Assembly: GCF_034931025.1 (NCBI RefSeq)
Contig: NZ_JAYGIL010000008.1
Span: forward strand, 124,001 to 188,000
Origin: Arcicella gelida
Lineage (GTDB): Bacteria > Bacteroidota > Bacteroidia > Cytophagales > Spirosomataceae
Direction of reading: 5' to 3'
DNA length: 64,000 bases
Shown: piece after piece, positions 8,312-15,884 of the stretch
How the letters are laid out: each line of letters begins with the position of its first letter
How positions within the stretch are numbered: position 1 is the stretch's first letter
Position numbers and translations under genes: made by a program
Notes under the pieces: generated by a model
Databases searched by the model: none
Seen by the model: the letters and a program-made list of their open reading frames with translations, nothing else
Told to the model about the DNA's origin: nothing

Positions 8312-9688
8312 TTAATGATTTCCATTCAGTTTACTTAATCTCTCATAAAGAATAGTTATTTCTTTATTAAATCGATTCATAATACTCTGATAATCAGGAA
8401 ACATTTCTAAAAGTATTGCTGTTCGTAGTCCTTTGATGCTATCTCGTTCTAAATTACTTTCTAAAGTTTGTTTATAATCGTAAAAACTATTTGCCTGGAT
8501 TTTATTAATTATCTCTTGATAAAGTTCAGGATTTTCTAATAAATACCGCTTGTCAAGCTCAGAAAGAGCTTTTTCATATTCTTGTTGAAGAATACTTATT
8601 TTTTCTTTCAAAAACGATATTTCGCTTTTTTGGTCAGTAGCTTTTTTAGTGACTTTTTTAACTTTCTCTTTTTTTGCTTCATATTTATCAAAAAGATTGG
8701 GCGTATAAACCATTGTATTGAGAAAGCCCCCAATATTATCTATTTTTTTGCCTGATTCTAAAGCGTGAATAGTATAGGTAATTGCCTTTTCAATTTGTTC
8801 GGTTGGCACCTCTCCTACCCATTTCTTCACTTGTTGTTTCGTAACATATTTTTCTACTTTCTGAAATAATTTCTCAACTTCATCATTGTCAGAAGTTGAT
8901 TCACTACTTTTTTCTGTCACTTTTGAAGAAGCAACTGATTCTACTTTTAAACGTTGATTTTTGGTATTCTCAAAAATATAAAAAGTAACAGCTACTACTT
9001 TTCTCTTTTGAATCTCTTCTTCAAACTGAAAGTATATATCGGTATATTTGGCTAAGTCTTTTTCAGCTCGCTTAATTAGTCCTTTAAAATGCCCATATAG
9101 CTGATATTCATGTGATTCTATTGACAATAATTCTTTGAGTTCATCAAGCATGAACTTTCGCTTCCCAATTTTTTGATATTGCTTTAAAAGTTCAAATAGC
9201 CTGACAGAGTAAATACTCGTAAGACTTAAAATATTTCTAATATCATAGACTAAGTATCTGGCTTTTAATTCTAATAAAAATTGTTTGAGTGCTGGATGAA
9301 AACTGAGCTTAATATAATTCTCCTTCGCTCCTTCTTCAGGATTAGCTGTTGATGCCACCAAGTGTGTCTTGAAATATTCTCGTTTACCTTCAGCAGTCGT
9401 ACGAAGTATTTCTACCTTTTTATCAAGTAATTTATCAGCAGCTTTTTTGATACTATCATATACCAGACCAGAATCATGTAAGTTAAATTCCCTAACAATA
9501 TCACCAGTATTAATGGTATATTCATTAAAGTCTGTATCATTGTGTTTGATAAGTGTAAGCATGTAAGCAAAAACTCTTGTTTCCCAAATATCAAACTTGT
9601 ATCTAGCTTCCACTAATTCATTAGCTTTTCGGATTAACTTAATATCCGAATCAGTGGTTAATGGAGTTTTTTGCTTTTTAGTTGCCAT
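8312..9688 (-). CDS. Plasmid replication initiator (Rep_3 / RepB family)
   Basis: A 458-residue initiator with the two winged-helix domains of the Rep_3 superfamily in the first ~250 residues. Recognisable stretches are NELVEARYKFDIWETRVFAY, the helix IVREFNLHDSGLVYDSIKKA, SFHPALKQFLLEL and the SIYSVRLFELLKQY region. The C-terminal ~200 residues are a charged, helical extension longer than usual for the family, with a Lys-rich stretch around KEKVKKVTKKATDQK. It would bind the iterons that lie just upstream of its own start and open the origin; the same sites probably also repress its promoter. It is divergent from parA. Confidence 0.9.
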   Translation of the reverse strand: MATKKQKTPLTTDSDIKLIRKANELVEARYKFDIWETRVFAYMLTLIKHNDTDFNEYTINTGDIVREFNLHDSGLVYDSIKKAADKLLDKKVEILRTTAEGKREYFKTHLVASTANPEEGAKENYIKLSFHPALKQFLLELKARYLVYDIRNILSLTSIYSVRLFELLKQYQKIGKRKFMLDELKELLSIESHEYQLYGHFKGLIKRAEKDLAKYTDIYFQFEEEIQKRKVVAVTFYIFENTKNQRLKVESVASSKVTEKSSESTSDNDEVEKLFQKVEKYVTKQQVKKWVGEVPTEQIEKAITYTIHALESGKKIDNIGGFLNTMVYTPNLFDKYEAKKEKVKKVTKKATDQKSEISFLKEKISILQQEYEKALSELDKRYLLENPELYQEIINKIQANSFYDYKQTLESNLERDSIKGLRTAILLEMFPDYQSIMNRFNKEITILYERLSKLNGNH

Positions 9689-9801
9689 TTATTAAAAAGG
9701 TATATACTCGTAAAAATATGTGAATAATCTATAAAAACCAATAAATGTATCACATTAAAAAATAGATGTGATATATTATTCCGTAAACAATTTCCATTGT
9801 T

Positions 9802-10357
9802 CCGAATTATTTGTGATAGTTGTATACAAATAGTCATGTACTTCTCTAACCTTCACATTTTAATCAAAACATATTTTTTCTTATTTTCCATAATCATTTA
9901 AATCATTCTCTTGAAGAGTCTATGAATACTTAATAGACAAGTGTATTTAACTTAAAATACCATTAAACCTCCGAATTATTTGTGATAGTTGTATACAAAA
10001 AGTAAGCAAATGAGACTCCCTCTCCAAGCGTAAAAGGAATAAAAAGGAGTTCTGTAAAATAAGTAGGCTTTACACCTTTAAAATATCTATTGAATATGAT
10101 TTATTAAGGAAAATATTAAAGAAAACCATCAATACTGGCTTTAATATTCCTCCGAATTTTATGTGATACTTCTCCGAATTATTTGTGATAGATAAAAATC
10201 ATTGTCATTTACACACTATCGTTACCTTGAGTCTAATTCATCCGAATTATTTGTGATAGTTCTCCGAATTTTATGCGATACTTCTCCGAATTATTTGTGA
10301 TAGACAAAGCCATTTTTCCGAATTATTTGTGATAGTTCCCGAATTATTTGCGATAGA
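9802..10357. repeat. Origin iteron array, nine 19-bp copies
   Basis: Nine direct copies of a 19-bp unit, consensus CCGAATTATTTGTGATAGT, start at 9802, 9971, 10152, 10174, 10242, 10264, 10286, 10318 and 10339. Three sets have 22-base start-to-start spacing, about two helical turns. Copies 3 and 6 share a variant core (TTTTATG and GATACT). Copies 1 and 2, nearest rep, are each followed by a TTGTATACAA palindrome. Placement between rep and parA, with AT-rich DNA on the parA side (about 10380-10630), marks the vegetative origin. Confidence 0.92.
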
Positions 10358-10609
10358 TAGCCTTACAAAAAACTGTAAATCAACAACTTACAAAGCCTGA
10401 AAGTATTTAAAATAAAATATTAAAAATAAAACAACATTGTTATTGTTTTCCATTTTTTATTTTTAATAAATTCTAACATACATTTTAGCTCATCTTTGTA
10501 ATGACTAATAACTGAACATGATTCAAAAATTATTGAAAATAGCTATTTTATAGTACATTGTTTTTAAATATAAAATTTGTAATTTATTATTTTATATAAA
10601 TACAATTAT

Positions 10610-10617
10610 TATATTTG
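10610..10617 (+). promoter_or_regulatory. Possible -7 element for parA
   Basis: TATATTTG fits the Bacteroidota -7 consensus TAnnTTTG and lies 20 bases before the parA ATG. A well-spaced -33 TTTG is not clear, so this is only a candidate. Confidence 0.4.
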
Positions 10618-10636
10618 TGGTACTTATCTTAGAAAA

Positions 10637-11596
10637 ATGCTGACAACCGAATTACTTATAAGATTCTTGAACAGGAATCCAGCCCTCACAATAACGGGTA
10701 TTGAGAAAGAAGCGAGTATGCCAACAAGGTCTCTCACTCAAATTATAAATCTCAAAAGAGAATTATCTGACAAGCAACGATTAAAATTATTACCAATACT
10801 GATGAAGTATGGTTATAGTGAAACGTTCAATTTAAAAGCTACAACGATAGCAATTGCTAATAATAAAGGAGGTGTTGGTAAAACAACAACAACAGCCTAT
10901 TTAGGAGAAGCATTATCGAACAGAGGGTTGAAAGTCCTCTTAGTTGATTTAGATTCTCAGGGTAATCTGAGCCAGATCTTTAATGTGAACACGGCAGATG
11001 GACAAGTGTTTAACTCGTTGATTAATTTTAACGAAACGCTGCACATTAAACATATTACAGAAAACTTACACATTGCTCCTTCTGATTTAGAATTGCAAAA
11101 GGCTGAATTATCCTTACTTTCGGCACCTGCTAATCAACAACGTTTGCAACGAGCTTTAGTCCCATTCTTAGACGAGTATGATTTTATTTTAATTGACTGC
11201 CCTCCCTCCTTGTCTGTGTTAACATTAAATGCCCTTAATGCTTCCAATTCTTGTATTGTGGCTATGCAGCCAGAGATGAATGCTGTAAATGGCTTAAATT
11301 CTTTATTTGGAGTGATTTTAGAGACACAAATTTTGTCTAATCCAGGATTAAGAATTGAAGGAATATTATTTACAATTGTTGAAAAAAATACGGTTCATGC
11401 AGGTTTAAAAGAAGCTGTTCGTGAGACTTACAGTAGTGTAAATATTTTTGAAACAGAAATCAAAAAAGGGATAGAAATCAAAAAAGCACAAGCAATCAAA
11501 TCGCTTATATTTGATTTTGATAAGAATTCGGCAGCAGCTAAGTCTTATGATCAATTAGCTGTTGAGCTTCTTAACAATTTGAACAATAAAAAGTAA
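10637..11596 (+). CDS. parA: ParA plasmid partition ATPase
   Basis: The protein has 319 residues with an N-terminal ~75-residue helical domain (MLTTELLIRFLNRN onward) that looks like the DNA-binding extension of type Ia ParA proteins. It is followed by the deviant Walker A motif NNKGGVGKTTTTAYLG, the A' motif LLVDLDSQGNLS and the Walker B strand FILIDCPPSLSVL. It hydrolyses ATP to position plasmid copies at division, with the ParB-like protein encoded eight bases downstream. The extension suggests it may also repress its own promoter. It stands next to the iteron origin, as usual for segregation loci. Confidence 0.93.
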   Translation: MLTTELLIRFLNRNPALTITGIEKEASMPTRSLTQIINLKRELSDKQRLKLLPILMKYGYSETFNLKATTIAIANNKGGVGKTTTTAYLGEALSNRGLKVLLVDLDSQGNLSQIFNVNTADGQVFNSLINFNETLHIKHITENLHIAPSDLELQKAELSLLSAPANQQRLQRALVPFLDEYDFILIDCPPSLSVLTLNALNASNSCIVAMQPEMNAVNGLNSLFGVILETQILSNPGLRIEGILFTIVEKNTVHAGLKEAVRETYSSVNIFETEIKKGIEIKKAQAIKSLIFDFDKNSAAAKSYDQLAVELLNNLNNKK

Positions 11597-11603
11597 TCAG
11601 AGG

Positions 11604-12491
11604 ATGGCAAAAAAGATAGATTTTAAAACACAGATGAAATCCAACGTGACGCAAACTGTAACGTCAGGATTAATTTCTAATGAAACAATAAAGCAAAAAA
11701 TTGTCATCTTAGATGAGCTAAAAAACCTTATTGAGCCATTACAAGATGAAGAATTACAAGGCTTAGAAAAAAATATTATTGAGAATGGGTGTAAGGATTC
11801 TTTGATTATTTGGCAAACTACTGAAAAAGTAATAAATCCTGAATCTATTACTGACACTGAACAATTTATCTTGGTGGACGGACATAATCGCTATAAGATT
11901 TGTACGAAGCACAACATTCCTTTCAATGTTATGTTGATGTTCTTTACAAGCTTGCAAGATGCCAAAAACTATATGTTAGACCTTCAGATGGGTAGAAGGA
12001 ATTTGAGTCAAATCCAAATGGCATATTATCGAGGTTTAAGATATAATAATGAAAAAATCACAAGCAAAGCTGAAAATTTTAACAAAGATGTCGTTGAAGT
12101 AAAAACATCCGAAAAAATTGCCAAACAGTTTAATGTTGATGAAAAAACCATTCGTAGAGATGGTGAGTTCGCAATTGGATTAGAAAAACTTAGCCCATCT
12201 TTTAAAAAAGAAATTCTTGCTGGGAAACAAAAAGTTTCTAAAAAATCTGTTCAACAATTAACGAAAGTTTTGGTTACTAATTCGATTGATTCTATTGAGG
12301 ATTTAGATAAAATATTATCTAAGAATGATAAACAAGAAACGAATGTGTCAGTCGAAAAAAAGATTAATAGAGAAACAATTCTAACGATTCAAAATATGTT
12401 AGAAAAACTGTATGAAACAAATAGTTTAGATGATTATCAATCTCTAAAAGCGAAAGTAGAAGAATTAGGGAAGGTACTTTCAGAAGTTTAA
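11604..12491 (+). CDS. parB: ParB-like partition protein
   Basis: This 295-residue protein has a ParB N-terminal nucleotide-binding fold: IEPLQDEELQGLEKNIIENG followed by the loop ILVDGHNRYKICTKHNIPF at roughly residues 89-107, corresponding to the GxxRxxA-type motif. A central helix-turn-helix stretch includes KIAKQFNVDEKTIRRDGEFA. The last ~70 residues are helical and probably dimerise. It should load on the plasmid centromere and stimulate ParA. It is translated just after parA. A palindrome ten bases past its stop could be its site or a terminator. Confidence 0.87.
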   Translation: MAKKIDFKTQMKSNVTQTVTSGLISNETIKQKIVILDELKNLIEPLQDEELQGLEKNIIENGCKDSLIIWQTTEKVINPESITDTEQFILVDGHNRYKICTKHNIPFNVMLMFFTSLQDAKNYMLDLQMGRRNLSQIQMAYYRGLRYNNEKITSKAENFNKDVVEVKTSEKIAKQFNVDEKTIRRDGEFAIGLEKLSPSFKKEILAGKQKVSKKSVQQLTKVLVTNSIDSIEDLDKILSKNDKQETNVSVEKKINRETILTIQNMLEKLYETNSLDDYQSLKAKVEELGKVLSEV

Positions 12492-12500
12492 TTGAAATAT

Positions 12501-12533
12501 TTTTCCAAGTGGACATAATGTCCACTTGGAAAA
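12501..12533. promoter_or_regulatory. 33-bp palindrome after parB, candidate parS or bidirectional terminator
   Basis: Two perfect 16-bp arms (TTTTCCAAGTGGACAT and its complement) flank a single A. It sits between convergent genes, which fits a terminator, but the one-base centre is sterically poor for a hairpin loop and no T run follows on either strand. A near-perfect symmetrical site beside parAB equally fits a ParB-binding centromere. Confidence 0.5.
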
Positions 12534-12553
12534 AAGTCCAAGGAATACATTAG

Positions 12554-13000
12554 TTATTTAATCACAATCCCTTTCTCTACTTTCCTATAATCCTCTTTTC
12601 GAATAAAATAATTACCTGACCGTTCATCAAATTTAATGACTTTAGCAATATGCTTGTAATGTGCATATTGTTTTTCATTAGATTTCAGCATTACCAAACC
12701 CATCCAAAATACGGATAAAAAAATAGAAATAGCCAAGGCTATACTACCATATCTACCGATTCCAAGGATTAAAGCAGTTTTAGGATGATCACAATAAATA
12801 GCGGGGGCTTGTTGCTTCATCAAAGATTCTATCTGTTTTGATTGATGTTGAAAACCATTAACAGACTTTTCAAGACGATTTGCCATATTATCAATTGCCA
12901 TCAAAATAGGAATGATAGAAGGGTCTAAATCCTCAGCAGCAATGTCGTATTTATGGGCAAGTTGATGCCTAGTTTCTTTTAGATTCACCATGATGTTCAA
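12554..13000 (-). CDS. Small membrane-anchored mobilization/transfer protein
   Basis: This 148-residue protein is not assignable to a named family with confidence. Residues about 1-70 are helical and polar. A single membrane segment, YGSIALAISIFLSVFWMGLVML, lies near residues 83-104, and a short charged C-terminal domain follows (FDERSGNYFIRKEDYRKVEKG). The gene overlaps the upstream ATPase gene by about 30 bases, so the two are translationally coupled. Similar small membrane proteins follow TraA-type ATPases in Bacteroidota conjugative elements. The true start may be the ATG three codons later (MVNLKETRHQ). Confidence 0.6.
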   Translation of the reverse strand: MNIMVNLKETRHQLAHKYDIAAEDLDPSIIPILMAIDNMANRLEKSVNGFQHQSKQIESLMKQQAPAIYCDHPKTALILGIGRYGSIALAISIFLSVFWMGLVMLKSNEKQYAHYKHIAKVIKFDERSGNYFIRKEDYRKVEKGIVIK

Positions 13001-13700
13001 TAATAATTAGTTTTACCTGTTCCAATACCTTTCTAAAAGTTATTTTACCCATTAGATTGAGAGAGTCCTCTCCTTTTCCTTCGGTTAAAATTTTAATCAC
13101 ATCCCTGCCAGATTCAGCATTACCCAGATTACCAAAACCACTGAAAATAGCATTAGTATCTATAAAATTTTGCTTGACTAAAACTATTGTTTCAGCATCT
13201 CCAAAAGTCCCTTCGTTAATAAGTACAATCATTGGAAAGTGAGGTTCAACAAGTGATTTTAACTTTTCATAATATGAATAACAAGCGACAAAAGCATCTC
13301 TACCAGCCAAAACGATATAAAATCTAAGGTCTATTCCCATTTGTGAGAGTTCCTCTTTGAGAATATAAGCAGGAATATCAAACTCCAATAATTTTTTAAA
13401 TTCTTCAGATTCAGCCGCTCCAAAATCAATAAAAATAGTAGGGGATTGTACTTTAGACAAAGACTCAAAAAGTGTAATAATTTTCTCTCGTTCTAACCTT
13501 TTGGAATCGTTCAAAATATCGACATGGCGAATTCTATTCTTTCCAACAACCGACTCAAGCCGATTAGCAGTTGTTTTGGTCGATTCATCTAAATCAATAA
13601 ATGAAGTTTTTTTATCTTTTTCAGCCTGGGCTACAAACCAAGTAAAAAGTGATTTGCCAACGCCTCCTTTAGCTTGTAGTATTAGATTAATTTGTTTCAT
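12969..13700 (-). CDS. traA: TraA-like ParA-superfamily ATPase of the transfer region
   Basis: A 243-residue P-loop ATPase that begins with the deviant Walker A LILQAKGGVGKSLFTW (residues 6-21), then SFIDLDESTKTTANRL, and a Walker B-like strand TIFIDFGAAES. It lacks the extra N-terminal domain of the partition ParA above and is closer to TraA proteins of CTnDOT-type elements. Those help place or recruit the relaxosome. It heads a - strand group with a small membrane protein behind it and a small helical protein ahead. It is distinct from the true parA, so this plasmid has two MinD/ParA-type ATPases. Confidence 0.78.
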   Translation of the reverse strand: MKQINLILQAKGGVGKSLFTWFVAQAEKDKKTSFIDLDESTKTTANRLESVVGKNRIRHVDILNDSKRLEREKIITLFESLSKVQSPTIFIDFGAAESEEFKKLLEFDIPAYILKEELSQMGIDLRFYIVLAGRDAFVACYSYYEKLKSLVEPHFPMIVLINEGTFGDAETIVLVKQNFIDTNAIFSGFGNLGNAESGRDVIKILTEGKGEDSLNLMGKITFRKVLEQVKLIIIEHHGESKRN

Positions 13701-13730
13701 GATAAAGATGTAATAAAGTTTTTTGTTTTA

Positions 13731-14102
13731 TTAAAAATCGTTTCCAAAGTTAAATTCATTTGTTTTTTGGTTGACTTGCTTCATTTGAGAAAATATCTTT
13801 TCAGCGGTCTCAGATTCTTGATTTTGTTCAATATTGGAATGAATACTCTTGCTGTTGTTTTTGATAACCAATTTTGGATTTATCATTTTCTTAGCATTCT
13901 TTTCAGCATTGTAATACCTGAATTTAATTTGGTAAAGTCCATCTTCAGAGATTACGAAATTATATGTTTCCAAGAGGAATTTTACGATAGTATCCATAGC
14001 TATATTTTCATCAAATAAAGGCTTGATAAATAGGAGTAACGATTTCCCCCATTTTCGTTTTCCTGCTGCTTTTCGCTGTTTAATTTCTTCGATTGTGAGC
14101 AT
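13731..14102 (-). CDS. Small helical protein of the mobilization region
   Basis: A 123-residue, lysine-rich protein with a probable N-terminal DNA-binding domain: the pattern LFDENIAMDTIVKFLLETYN then FVISEDGLYQIKFRYYN looks like the helix pairs of small accessory transfer proteins. The C-terminal third is low complexity (NSNIEQNQESE-type). It lies 30 bases ahead of the traA-like gene, and its start faces the mobC promoter region across about 280 bases of repeats. It may correspond to the TraC/TraD-type small proteins of related elements; I cannot name it more precisely. Confidence 0.55.
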   Translation of the reverse strand: MLTIEEIKQRKAAGKRKWGKSLLLFIKPLFDENIAMDTIVKFLLETYNFVISEDGLYQIKFRYYNAEKNAKKMINPKLVIKNNSKSIHSNIEQNQESETAEKIFSQMKQVNQKTNEFNFGNDF

Positions 14103-14184
14103 AAAAATTAGGTTCAGTTTAATAATTTCTCTAATAAATTTGAAGGGAAAAGGGATAAGAGGCTTAAAAAAGTACTTTTGTCAA

Positions 14185-14228
14185 ATTAGTATAAGATTAA
14201 TATCAGATTAGTATAAGATTAGTGTAAG
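14185..14228. repeat. Four tandem 11-bp repeats, candidate oriT binding sites
   Basis: Four head-to-tail 11-bp units (ATTAGTATAAG, ATTAATATCAG, ATTAGTATAAG, ATTAGTGTAAG), with a fifth near-copy at 14258-14268. The 11-base period puts them on one DNA face. They lie between the divergent traA-side and mobC genes, where an origin of transfer and its accessory-protein sites are expected. Confidence 0.6.
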
Positions 14229-14328
14229 AATGCTTGATATGATAATATTTATATAAAATTAGTATAAAAATAATATAAAATTTAGGAAATGAGATAAAAA
14301 TGTTAGTTTAGTGTATATTAAAATATTT

Positions 14329-14348
14329 TTCGCTACATTTGTAGTGAA
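14329..14348 (+). promoter_or_regulatory. Inverted repeat over a -7 promoter element before mobC
   Basis: TTCGCTACA and TGTAGTGAA form a two-base-spaced inverted repeat with one G-T mismatch. The -7-like TACATTTG (14334-14341) spans its centre. The layout suggests a promoter controlled by a protein that binds the repeat, or the relaxase recognition hairpin of oriT. A TATGTATACATA palindrome follows at about 14363. Confidence 0.5.
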
Positions 14349-14449
14349 GCAAGATGGAGATTATGTATACATAAACTGGCGTGCAAGCACTTTTTGAGGA
14401 AGGAATAATTTTACAGGAAATACACATCAACCTAAAAAATCAAAAACCT

Positions 14450-14812
14450 ATGGAATCAAAGAAACCTAAACAATCAGGACGACCTAGATTAGAAGCTGCC
14501 TTGCAATGTGTTATTCCAGCGAGGTTCACACAGACAGAATTTGAAGAGATAAAACAAAAATCAAAAGGCTTAAAAATATCAAGGTCGGCTTATATTCGTT
14601 CCATGACGCTTAAAGGGAAAGTTCTAAATTTGTTTACGGAAGAAGAACAAAAAGCCAAAAAACAATTGATAGGTATTGCCAATAATCTGAATCAACTCTT
14701 GAAGCTTAGTCATATTCATGGCATAGAGAAAATGATAAAGCAAGTAAATCTACAGCTAGGAAATATTGATAAAATCTTAGATAAGTACAATCATGGTGGG
14801 AGTAGTGAGTGA
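14450..14812 (+). CDS. mobC: MobC-like relaxosome accessory protein
   Basis: The protein has about 120 residues from the ATG giving MESKKPKQSGRPRLEAALQ. A GTG start 69 bases upstream is possible, but that region looks like leader sequence. The pattern is that of MobC/ribbon-helix-helix mobilization proteins: a basic N-terminus, VIPARFTQTEFEEIKQKSKG, SRSAYIRSMTLKGK, then a helical bundle IGIANNLNQLLKL typical of the MobC C-terminus. It would bind oriT and help the relaxase melt and nick it. It overlaps the relaxase gene by 20 bases, indicating coupled translation. Confidence 0.82.
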   Translation: MESKKPKQSGRPRLEAALQCVIPARFTQTEFEEIKQKSKGLKISRSAYIRSMTLKGKVLNLFTEEEQKAKKQLIGIANNLNQLLKLSHIHGIEKMIKQVNLQLGNIDKILDKYNHGGSSE

Positions 14813-15824
14813 AAAGGGAAAATCATTTGAAGGCTTAATAAATTACTTGTTTGAAGGAAGATTAAAAGATAGAGGAAGTGCTAATAAACGTCCTGAAATC
14901 GTGAGTCATTCTGAAAATGTGAGAGTTCCTTTTGGAGTAGAAGATAAAGTTGGGCGAAATAGGCTCATCTCAGATTTAATCAGCCAAGCAAAACTACATC
15001 GCAACTATGGTGACCATAGCACGAAATATATAGGAGAACATATTTTATCTTTTACGGAAGAAGATATTAAAAAATTAGGGAAAGACCAGATAAAAAAACT
15101 TTGCGAACAATATGTCAAAGATGCTGATATAGATAGAACTCAATATGTCGCCGTTTCTCATGCTGATACAAATAATTATCATATTCATATCGTCTTTAAT
15201 AGATGCCAGAATGATAATACACTATATCCAGATTGGAAAGAAAAAACAAAGACAGCTGAGAGAGCTATCGCCCTTGCTATAAAATATGATTTAGGTTTAA
15301 CCGACAGGCAAGAGCAAATGGCAGATAGTAAGGGCGTTTTAGAGATAAGAAGTAAACATCAAGATATTATAGATTTAGCCAAAGAACCTATTCTCAAAAA
15401 AATCAGAAATATAAAGCACTTTGAAAAGATTTGTGAAGCTCAAAATATTCCATTTTCATTGAAGAGAGACAAATTGAATGTTGGAAATAAGACCTTTAAG
15501 AAGCGAGATTTAGAGGCTGTCTTCTTCAAGAACCGTCAAATGAGCAAAGAAGCAAGAGATAATAAAAAAGCTAATGAGTATTCTTCTCAAAAAAGAAAAA
15601 TCAAACAAAAACCAGCCTACACCTTCAAAAAAGAAAAGATTGAACAGAAATCAGAAGGGCTTCAAAAGCAAGATAATAGTATTATTGACCTAAATCTTAA
15701 TAATGAATTACTACAGAATATCCCCCAACATGTAGAAGAAAATCAAGAGTTTAATAATAGAAAAGCCTACGGTAAAAGTGATAAAGAAGAAAAAATGTAC
15801 TACAAGAGGAGAAAAAAACGTTAG
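14793..15824 (+). CDS. Relaxase / mobilization nuclease (MobA/VirD2 type)
   Basis: This 343-residue relaxase carries the three-histidine metal motif in YVAVSHADTNNYHIHIVFNR (about residues 117-136), with catalytic tyrosine candidates in the N-terminal LINYLFEGR region. Family members nick oriT and stay attached to the transferred strand. The C-terminus is lysine-rich and low in complexity, and the protein lacks a helicase domain, as expected for MOBP-type relaxases. It follows mobC with overlap and precedes the coupling protein by 60 bases. Confidence 0.9.
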   Translation: MVGVVSEKGKSFEGLINYLFEGRLKDRGSANKRPEIVSHSENVRVPFGVEDKVGRNRLISDLISQAKLHRNYGDHSTKYIGEHILSFTEEDIKKLGKDQIKKLCEQYVKDADIDRTQYVAVSHADTNNYHIHIVFNRCQNDNTLYPDWKEKTKTAERAIALAIKYDLGLTDRQEQMADSKGVLEIRSKHQDIIDLAKEPILKKIRNIKHFEKICEAQNIPFSLKRDKLNVGNKTFKKRDLEAVFFKNRQMSKEARDNKKANEYSSQKRKIKQKPAYTFKKEKIEQKSEGLQKQDNSIIDLNLNNELLQNIPQHVEENQEFNNRKAYGKSDKEEKMYYKRRKKR

Positions 15825-15884
15825 AGTTTTGAAAGTAAGGTATTTAGCTCTATAAAGCTTTAATAATATTTTGATAACTTCCCT

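Noticed and set aside
9802..10357. Repeats could be a CRISPR array
   Set aside because: Units are 19 bp with very short and uneven gaps (2 to 150 bases), no uniform spacers, and they lie directly ahead of a Rep_3 initiator gene; they are iterons.
14185..14268. 11-bp repeats as a short tandem repeat of no function
   Set aside because: Kept instead as a candidate oriT because of the 11-base phase, the spaced extra copy and the position between divergent mobilization genes.
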